Below are positions 15,803 to 22,300 of a DNA stretch of 28,284 nt, piece by piece. The translations under genes were made by a program, and so were the position numbers. This DNA comes from DASWHF01 sp036393295. Lineage in GTDB: Bacteria; Pseudomonadota; Gammaproteobacteria; Acidiferrobacterales; UBA6901. The notes beneath the pieces were generated by a model. That model did not search any database. It saw only the letters and a program-made list of their open reading frames with translations, and had not been told where the DNA came from. Where the stretch lies: positions 1 to 28,284 of the forward strand of contig DASWHF010000057.1 in NCBI GenBank assembly GCA_036393295.1, read 5' to 3'. Every line of letters begins with the position of its first letter. The stretch's first letter is position 1.

Positions 15803-15832
15803 GCTAAAACCCCGGGACCGTTGGGGGTTAGC
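15803..15832. other. hairpin in the divergent 15666-15929 gap
   Basis: GCTAA-aa-CCCC and GGGG-g-TTAGC can pair around a 10-base loop, giving about 9 bp with a small internal loop. It lies in the 264-base region between the divergent redoxin gene and the PhnD-like gene, about 100 bases upstream of the latter. It is not a recognised riboswitch. The rest of this gap has no gene, and no clear promoter was found on either strand. Confidence 0.35.
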
Positions 15833-15929
15833 AGCGAGGCATCGCCATTGAGCGAGGCACACACCGCCGCCCGCCGCCCGATGTTCCGGCCTGGACGGGT
15901 TCTAACGCGTATCGACTGGACGAGACAGT

Positions 15930-16784
15930 ATGACGAAGTCGGCATCCCGCACCGCGCGGGCGAACCCGGCACCCCGCAGGCTCGCCCTGGCGGCCGCCGT
16001 CCTGTGGCTCGGCCTGCAGGCGATTCCCGCCACGGCAAGCGCCCAGAGCTGCCGGCTGGCGATCCAGCCGGTCCTGGGCGAGGCGCAGACGCGCGCCGCC
16101 TACCGGCCGCTGGCCGACTACCTCAGCGCGCTCACCGGCTCGCCGTGCACGGTCGTCACGCGCCCGAACTTTTTCTCGTACTGGGACTTCGTGCGGCGCG
16201 GCAAAGACTTCGAATTCGTGCTCGATGCGGCGCATTTCACCGATTACCGCGTGGCGAAGCTCGGCTTCGTCGTGCTGGCCAAGGTGCCGGATGCCGTGTC
16301 CTACAGCCTGATTGTGTCCGACCAAAACCCGATCTTCGATCCGAGCGAGCTCGTCGCCAGGCGCATCGCGACCTTCGGCATTCCGAGCATCGGCGCCGCG
16401 CGCCTGCAGGCGATGTTTCCGAACCCGGTGCGCCAGCCGGTGAGCGTCGAGGTCGATAGCGCCGAGCAGGGCATCAAACTGCTGCTCAGCGGCAAGGTCG
16501 CCGGCGCCATCCTGCCGACACCGCTGGTCAGCCTGCAGATGGCCACCGGCGGCGGCATTTCGGTGGTCGTCGTGACCGAGCCGATCCCACACATCGCGCT
16601 CTCGGCGGCCCCGACGGTCGATCCCGAAACCCGCGAAAGGGTCCGCCAGGCGCTGCTCACCGCCCACCGCTCAGACGACGGCAAGAAAATGCTCGAAGGC
16701 ATCGGCTTCGAGAAGTTCGATCCGGCGACCGCGGCGGTGTACGCGAATCAGTCGGGGATTTTGAAGGAATATTGGGGTTATTAA
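15930..16784 (+). CDS. PhnD-like periplasmic substrate-binding protein
   Basis: This 284-residue protein has a signal peptide (a basic Arg-rich start, hydrophobic LALAAAVLWLGLQAIPA, cleavage at ASA|QSC near residue 38). The mature part matches the phosphate/phosphonate ABC-binding (PhnD) fold: LAIQPVLGEAQTRAAYRPLADYL at the start, FEFVLDAAHFTDYRVAK, VSYSLIVSDQNP, SELVARRIATFGIPSIGAARL and VDSAEQGIKLLLSGKVAGA in the expected order. Such proteins bind phosphonates or other small anions, or act as sensor partners. No permease or ATPase gene is adjacent, so it is an orphan here. The ATG at 15930 has only a weak GGACGAG upstream. A 7-bp GC hairpin and heptamer repeat copy 3 separate it from bioA. 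Confidence 0.85.
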   Translation: MTKSASRTARANPAPRRLALAAAVLWLGLQAIPATASAQSCRLAIQPVLGEAQTRAAYRPLADYLSALTGSPCTVVTRPNFFSYWDFVRRGKDFEFVLDAAHFTDYRVAKLGFVVLAKVPDAVSYSLIVSDQNPIFDPSELVARRIATFGIPSIGAARLQAMFPNPVRQPVSVEVDSAEQGIKLLLSGKVAGAILPTPLVSLQMATGGGISVVVVTEPIPHIALSAAPTVDPETRERVRQALLTAHRSDDGKKMLEGIGFEKFDPATAAVYANQSGILKEYWGY

Positions 16785-16785
16785 G

Positions 16786-16804
16786 GCGCGCCGTTCCGGC
16801 GCGC
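16786..16804. terminator. GC hairpin after the PhnD-like gene
   Basis: A perfect 7-bp stem GCGCGCC/GGCGCGC with loop GTTCC begins one base after the TAA. It has no U-tract, so it would be a weak or Rho-assisted terminator, or an mRNA 3'-end stabiliser. The heptamer element follows directly. Confidence 0.4.
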
Positions 16805-16805
16805 A

Positions 16806-16880
16806 GTGGCAAGTTGCAAGTGGCAAGTAACAAGGGTCGAAGGGTTATACTTGCTACTTGCTACTTGCTACTTGTAACTT
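16806..16880. repeat. heptamer inverted-repeat element, copy 3 (upstream of bioA)
   Basis: GTGGCAAGTTGCAAGTGGC then AAGTAACAAGGG is inverted against TACTTGCTACTTGCTACTTG and CTACTTGTAACTT. The second arm has four GCTACTT-type units and ends 6 bases before the bioA ATG. With copy 2 it shares AAGTTGCAAGTGGCAAG and a GGGTCGA loop start. Orientation relative to the flanking genes is the same as in copies 1 and 2, although this copy lies with plus-strand genes. Confidence 0.9.
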
Positions 16881-16886
16881 ACCCTC

Positions 16887-18239
16887 ATGCAAAACTCCGA
16901 CCTTGCCGCTCGCGACCTCGCCGTAGTCTGGCACCCCTGCACTCAAATGAAAGATCACGAGTCACTGCCGCCGATCGCGATCCGGCGCGGGCGCGGGGTG
17001 TGGCTGGAGGACTACGACGGGCGGCGCTATCTCGACGCCATCAGCTCGTGGTGGGTGAACCTCTTCGGGCACGCCAATCCGCGCATCTCGGCGGCGGTCG
17101 CCGCGCAGGCGCAGGAGCTGGAGCAGGTGATCCTGGCCGGCTTCACCCACGAGCCGGTGGTGCGGCTGTCCGAGCGGCTGGTACGGCTGACACCCGCCGG
17201 GCTCACGCGCTGCTTCTACGCCGACAGCGGCTCGGCGGCGGTCGAGATCGCGCTCAAGATGAGCTTCCACTTCTGGCGCAATCTCGGGCAGAACACAAGG
17301 CGCCGCTTCGTGAGCCTGACGAACAGCTACCACGGCGAGACCATCGGCGCGCTGTCGGTCGGCGACGTCGCGCTGTACAAGACGACCTATGAGCCGCTGT
17401 TGTGGGACACGCTCAAGGCGCCGTCTCCCGATTGCTATTTGCGTGAGCCGGGCGAGTCCTGGGCGGCGCACAGCGAGCGCATGGTCGCACCGATGCGCGC
17501 GCTGCTCGAGCGCCACGCCGGGGAGGTCTGCGCGGTGATCGTCGAGCCGCTGGTGCAGTGCGCCGGAGCGATGCGCATGTACCACCCGGTGTATCTCGAA
17601 CGGCTGCGCGGCTTGTGCTACGAGTTCGACGTGCACCTCATCGCCGACGAGATCGCCGTCGGCTTCGGCCGCACGGGAACGCTGTTCGCCTGCGAACAGG
17701 CCGGCGTGCGACCGGATTTCCTGTGCCTCGGCAAGGGGCTGACCGGCGGCTACCTGCCGTTGTCCGTGTGCCTGACGACCGATACGGTCTACCAGGCGTT
17801 CTACGACGACTACCCGACCGACAAGGGATTCCTGCACTCACACAGCTACACCGGCAATCCGCTCGCCTGTGCCGCGGCCAACGCGACACTCGACATCTTC
17901 GAGTCCGACGACGTGCTCGACCGCAACCGCGCCCTGGCGCGCCGCCTGAGCACGGCTACCGAGCGCTTCAACGACCACCCGCATGTCGCCGAGGTCCGCC
18001 GGACCGGCATGATACTGGCGGTCGAGATGGTCCGCGACAAGAAGACCCGCGCACCTTTCCCGCCGGAGGAGCGCCGCGGCCGCGCCGTCTACCGCCACGG
18101 CCTTGCCCACGAGGCGCTGCTGCGCCCGCTCGGCGACGTGATTTACCTCATGCCGCCGTATGTCATCAGCGAGGACGAGATCGACCTGTTGGCGCAGGTC
18201 ACCTGGGACGGTATCGACGCGGCGACGCGCAACGGCTGA
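16887..18239 (+). CDS. bioA: adenosylmethionine-8-amino-7-oxononanoate aminotransferase
   Basis: This 450-residue class III PLP aminotransferase makes 7,8-diaminopelargonic acid from 7-keto-8-aminopelargonic acid, with S-adenosylmethionine as amino donor, in biotin synthesis. It begins with WHPCTQMKDHE and SSWWVNLFGHANP, which are typical of BioA. The cofactor site shows YADSGSAAVE (phosphate), Y148 in NSYHGET, D254 in LIADEIAVGFGRTG, and the Schiff-base K283 in LGKGLTGGYLPLS. SHSYTGNPLACAAA is the other conserved block. Full length. The ATG at 16887 has no Shine-Dalgarno sequence; heptamer copy 3 precedes it. No other bio gene is in the window. Confidence 0.95.
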   Translation: MQNSDLAARDLAVVWHPCTQMKDHESLPPIAIRRGRGVWLEDYDGRRYLDAISSWWVNLFGHANPRISAAVAAQAQELEQVILAGFTHEPVVRLSERLVRLTPAGLTRCFYADSGSAAVEIALKMSFHFWRNLGQNTRRRFVSLTNSYHGETIGALSVGDVALYKTTYEPLLWDTLKAPSPDCYLREPGESWAAHSERMVAPMRALLERHAGEVCAVIVEPLVQCAGAMRMYHPVYLERLRGLCYEFDVHLIADEIAVGFGRTGTLFACEQAGVRPDFLCLGKGLTGGYLPLSVCLTTDTVYQAFYDDYPTDKGFLHSHSYTGNPLACAAANATLDIFESDDVLDRNRALARRLSTATERFNDHPHVAEVRRTGMILAVEMVRDKKTRAPFPPEERRGRAVYRHGLAHEALLRPLGDVIYLMPPYVISEDEIDLLAQVTWDGIDAATRNG

Positions 18240-18240
18240 C

Positions 18241-18270
18241 CGGCGTCGGGCGTCAACAACGCCGACGCCG
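18241..18270. terminator. bidirectional hairpin between bioA and the Chp cluster
   Basis: A perfect 9-bp stem CGGCGTCGG (18241-18249) / CCGACGCCG (18262-18270) lies in the 35-base gap between the convergent stops of bioA and the ChpC-like gene. There is no long U-tract on either side. Its position between convergent ends suits a shared terminator. Confidence 0.5.
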
Positions 18271-18274
18271 TCGA

Positions 18275-18730
18275 TCAGCCCGGGTAAAATACCGCCTTGA
18301 GCGCGTCGAAGTCGGGGATCGCCGCCACCGTTTTGCCGATCTTGACCGCGGTGGCGATGTAGCGGTTGTCGGGGAGATCGACGCTGGTGGCGAGGATGCT
18401 GCTGTCGATGGTGCGCGACTGCGGCTCGGACGCGGCCAGGATAGCGAAAAACTCCCAGGCCTTGCGCCCGGGGAGCGGATAGAACACCACCAGCCGCGAA
18501 CGGCCGCCGGCCGGCTGCACGCTGTTGCGCAGCAACGCGTCCATGGACACCACCGGCACCGGCTTGCCGCGCCAGCCGAGCATGCCCACGACCCAGCGCG
18601 GGCTGTGCGGGACGCGGGTGAGCGACTGCACGCCGATGACCTCGGCGACGCAGGCGCTCGGCACCAGCAGCGGCAGCGTGGCGGTCGAGATCTCCAGCGC
18701 GTGGACCGGATCGAGCGACACCTGGCTCAT
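18275..18730 (-). CDS. chpC: CheW-like protein, ChpC-like
   Basis: This 151-residue CheW-domain adaptor belongs to the type IV pilus chemosensory system. It begins MSQVSLDPVHALEISTATLPLLVPSA; the core AEVIGVQSLTRVPHSPRWVVGMLGWRGKPVPVVSMDALL is the CheW pattern for binding receptor and kinase, and the end DLPDNRYIATAVKIGKTVAAIPDFDALKAVF completes the second barrel. It resembles ChpC, which follows ChpA in pseudomonads. The start at 18730 overlaps the upstream gene by ATGA, so the two are translationally coupled. The frame is open for much longer upstream, but that sequence is the other CheW-like gene read out of frame. Confidence 0.75.
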   Translation of the reverse strand: MSQVSLDPVHALEISTATLPLLVPSACVAEVIGVQSLTRVPHSPRWVVGMLGWRGKPVPVVSMDALLRNSVQPAGGRSRLVVFYPLPGRKAWEFFAILAASEPQSRTIDSSILATSVDLPDNRYIATAVKIGKTVAAIPDFDALKAVFYPG

Positions 18731-19173
18731 TGCGCGCCCCCAAAGCTCTGCAGCCAGGCGGTCAGGGCCTTGGGCTCGAATACCAGCAGCGCGCTCTTCT
18801 CCGATATCCAGGCGCCGTTGAACAAAGGGCCGGCCGCCACCGGCGGCTGGCCGAGCGGCGTGAACGGTTCGACGACCAGGTCGGTGCGCGGCAACAGCTG
18901 AATCTCGTTCGCGACCAGGCCGACCGGGACGGGCCGCGCGTCGAGGAACACCGCGCGCTCCCAGTCGTCGGTTGCGGTGACATTGAGATCGGCGTCCATC
19001 GCATAGGCCGGCCAGCGCACGGAACGCACCACCCGCCAGGCGCTCACCGGATCGCCCGACTTTTCGTTCACCTCGAGATTGTGACGCTGCTCGATGGCCA
19101 GACTGGCGTTGCTCGGCAGCAGGTAGTGGGTCCCGGCGATCTCGATGCGCAGGTACTGTTCGGCGTTCGCCAT
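18727..19173 (-). CDS. CheW-like adaptor of the Chp cluster
   Basis: This 148-residue protein looks like a diverged CheW domain: YLRIEIAGTHYLLPSNASLAIE forms the first barrel strands, and FLDARPVPVGLVANEIQLL with SALLVFEPKALTAWL the last. The middle is shortened relative to CheW. The ATG at 19173 has GAGGAGAG directly upstream. It ends with an ATGA overlap into the ChpC-like gene. The gap of 194 bases from chpA holds CACGGGG repeat copy 2. It occupies the place where pseudomonads have chpB (a methylesterase) but has no esterase motif. Assignment as CheW-like is by pattern and position. Confidence 0.65.
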   Translation of the reverse strand: MANAEQYLRIEIAGTHYLLPSNASLAIEQRHNLEVNEKSGDPVSAWRVVRSVRWPAYAMDADLNVTATDDWERAVFLDARPVPVGLVANEIQLLPRTDLVVEPFTPLGQPPVAAGPLFNGAWISEKSALLVFEPKALTAWLQSFGGAQ

Positions 19174-19244
19174 CTCTCTCCTCGACTCCTTGGCCGTGAT
19201 CGTGCCCGCGTGGAGCGGGATACCGAAGTTGAACTAACCAATCA

Positions 19245-19338
19245 GCCACGGGGGACACGGGGAGAATGCAATGAACTGCGTGGCCGGGGCCACTGGGTAA
19301 CTCCCTGCCTTCCCCGTGCTCCCCGTGTCCCCCGTGGC
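19245..19338. repeat. CACGGGG-type inverted repeat, copy 2 (chpA/CheW gap)
   Basis: GCCACGGGGGACACGGGGAG (19245-19264) is matched exactly by its reverse complement at the right end (19319-19338), giving a 20-bp perfect arm. A central 54 bases include CTTCCCCGTG, another partial unit. The first 20 bases are also identical to the left end of copy 1 at 11247. Confidence 0.85.
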
Positions 19339-19367
19339 AAAACAAATACCAAAGTAAACACCTGCAC

Positions 19368-22300
19368 TCAGCCGCGCGCGGCCCGCGACAGCATCGCGTT
19401 GATATTCTTGACCAGCTCGTCTTCCTGGTAGGGCTTGGTCATGTACAGGTTCACACCGAGCTGCAGCGCGCGGTCGCGGTGCTTGGCGCCGGCGCGCGAG
19501 GTGATCATGATAATCGGAACGTGACGGAGCGCAGGATCGTTGCGCACGTTGGTCGTGAGCTCGTAGCCGTCCATGCGCGGCATCTCGATGTCGACCAGCA
19601 TCACGTCCGGCACCTGCTCGCGCAGCTGCTCGAGCGCGTCGATACCGTCCTTCGCCACCATGACGTCCATGGCGCGCTTCTGGAGGTAGCGGCTGGTGAC
19701 CTTGCGCACCGTGATCGAATCGTCGACTACCATGATCATGGGGCGCCGTGACGTCGACTCCGCCGGCTCGACCTTCTCCGGCTCGCGGCGCGCGACCATC
19801 TGCATGCGCTCATCGGTGATCCACAGGCCCGGCACGTCCAGGATCAGGATCACGCGGCCGTCGCCGAGGATGGTGGCGCCGGACAGGCCCTCGATGCGGC
19901 TCAACTGCGGCCCGAGGGTCTTGATCACCACTTCCTGCGTCCCGCCCAGGCCGTCGACCTGCATGGCCATCAACCGCGAGCCGCTGCGCGTCAGCAGCAC
20001 CGGCACCTTGCGCGTGGTACGCGGCTGCGCCGTGAGCCCGAGCCGCGTCGCCAGGTGCATGAAGGGATAGACCTGATCGTTGTAATTGAGCAGCGGCTTC
20101 TTGCCCATGTGGATGTTGTTGAGCTTCTCGACCGGCACCTCGAGCAGATTGGCCACCGACGACAGCGGCACCGCGAACATTTGCTCACCGACATAGACCA
20201 TCAGCGCCTGGGTGATGGACAGCGTCAGGGGCAGGCGGATGACGAAGCTCGTCCCCTGGCCGTGCCGGGTGTCGACGGTGATCGACCCGCCGAGCTGCTT
20301 GATCTCGTTGTGCACGACATCCATGCCGACCCCGCGTCCGGACAGGTGGCTGACCGCGCCGGCGGTGGAGAAGCCCGATACCAGGATGAACTGCACCAGC
20401 TCCTCGTCGGTCAGCGTCGCGCCGTCCTTCATCAGGCCGCGCTCGATGGCCTTCCTGCGGATCGCGTCGATGTTGAGCCCGGCGCCGTCGTCGGAGAAAC
20501 GAATGACGATCTCGGTGCCCTCGTGGGCGGTGGTGACGGTGATCTTGCCGACCGGTGGCTTGCCGGCGCGCTTGCGGCCGGCGGCGTCCTCGACGCCGTG
20601 GTCGATGGCGTTGCGGATCATGTGCTCGAACGGGCCGATCATGCGCTCGAGCACGGTGCGGTCGACCTCGACCTCGGAGCCGGCGAGCTCCAGCTCGACG
20701 CGCTTGCCGACCTCGCGCGCGGTCTGGCGCACGATGTGGCGCAGGCGCGCGGCCTGGGTCGAGAAACTGATCATGCGCGTACGCATCAGGCCTTCCTGCA
20801 GCTCGGTGTTCACGCGCGCCTGCTGCTGCAGCACGGTCTCGGCCTGACCGACGAAGTTGTCCATGTTGTTCTGGATGGTGTACAGGTCGTGCAGACTCTC
20901 GGCCAACCCGCGCGACAACTGCTGCAGGCGCGAGAACCGGTCGAACTCGAGCGGGTCGAACTCGAGCCCGGCGTTCGACACCGCGGTCTCGGCGCGATAC
21001 AGGATCTGCGACTCGGAATGGATCTCGAGCTCGCGGATCTGGTCGCGGAAGCGGGTGACGCTGCGGTTGAGCTCGGCGAGGTTCTCGCGGAAGCCGAAGA
21101 TCTGCTGCTGCATGCGCGAGCGCGAAATGCTCACCTCGCCGGCGTAATTCACCAGGTTGTTGAGCAGGCTGGTGCGCACGCGGATCTGGCCGCGCCGGTC
21201 GGCGGCCTCGGCCGCCGCCTCGGCGCTCTCGGCCGGCTCGCCGCGGCGGTCGCCGGCGTCCAGCATCGGCGTGGCGTCCTCGGCGCCGGCCGCCAGGGCG
21301 TAAACCGGTTCCGGCAGCGCATCGGGCTCGGCGGCGGCAGTGTCCGGTTCGATGTACCGCGGCTCGCGGTCCGCGGCCTGCGGCGGCGCGGCGGCCGGTC
21401 TGGGTGGTGGCACCGGCACCGCGCGCAGCCCGCCGGGCGGCGCTGACTCGGCCTCCGCGGCACGCGGCGGCGCGGCCTCGCCCTTGAGCCTGGCCAGCAC
21501 CTTGGCGTTGAGCGCCGCGACGTTCGCGATCGGCCGGCGGTTCTGCATCTGGTCGACCATGGTGACCAGCGTGTCGTGCACTTCGTCGAGCAGGTCGAGC
21601 AGGTCGGCGCCGGCCTGGACACGGCCGTCCTCGACATCCTTGAGCAGGCTCTCGGTGTTGTGCCCGAGGCTGCCCATGTTCATGGCGCCGGCCATGCGCG
21701 CGCCGCCCTTGAGCGTGTGCAACGAACGCTTGAGATCCTGAACCGCCCCAGTGTTGCTGCGATCGCTGCGCCAGTTGCGCAGCGCCTCCTCGATCGAGCC
21801 GAGAATGTCGACCGCCTCTTCGAGAAAGATCTCGAGCAGCTCGGGGTCGATGTCCTCGGCAACCTCGTCCGCCGGCTCGGGCTCATCCACCGGCGGCTGC
21901 GCGGCGCGCGGCGGCGCGGCCCGGACCGGGGCGGCCGGCCTGGCCGGCGGCGGCGCGGCCGGACGTCTCGCGGCGGCGACCGGTTCGTGGCCGCCCGGCT
22001 CGTGGCTGGACAGATCGTGCATCGCGTCGTCGAGATCGTGCGTCAGGTCGGCGAAGCGGTGCTGCAGGTCGCTCGACGCCGTGTCGCCGCGGTTCATCGC
22101 GTCGATCAACTCCGCCACCAGGTCGGCGACCCGCTCCATGAGATCGAGCGCGCGCGTCTCGAGCGGCTGCTGGCGGACCTGGTAGACCTGCAGCATCTTC
22201 TCCATCTGGCTGCAGGACTCCGCCATGAAACGAATGCCGAGCGCGCGCGAGCTGCCCTGCATGGTATGGGCCGCGCGCAGCAGCGCCTCGGAGACCAGGC

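Noticed and set aside
15735..15832. c-di-GMP or other riboswitch upstream of the PhnD-like gene
   Set aside because: Only one hairpin with an internal loop is seen; conserved core motifs of known riboswitch classes were not found.
18731..19345. long upstream extension of the ChpC-like frame
   Set aside because: It is the adjacent CheW-like gene and the CACGGGG repeat read out of frame; the ATGA overlap marks the true start.
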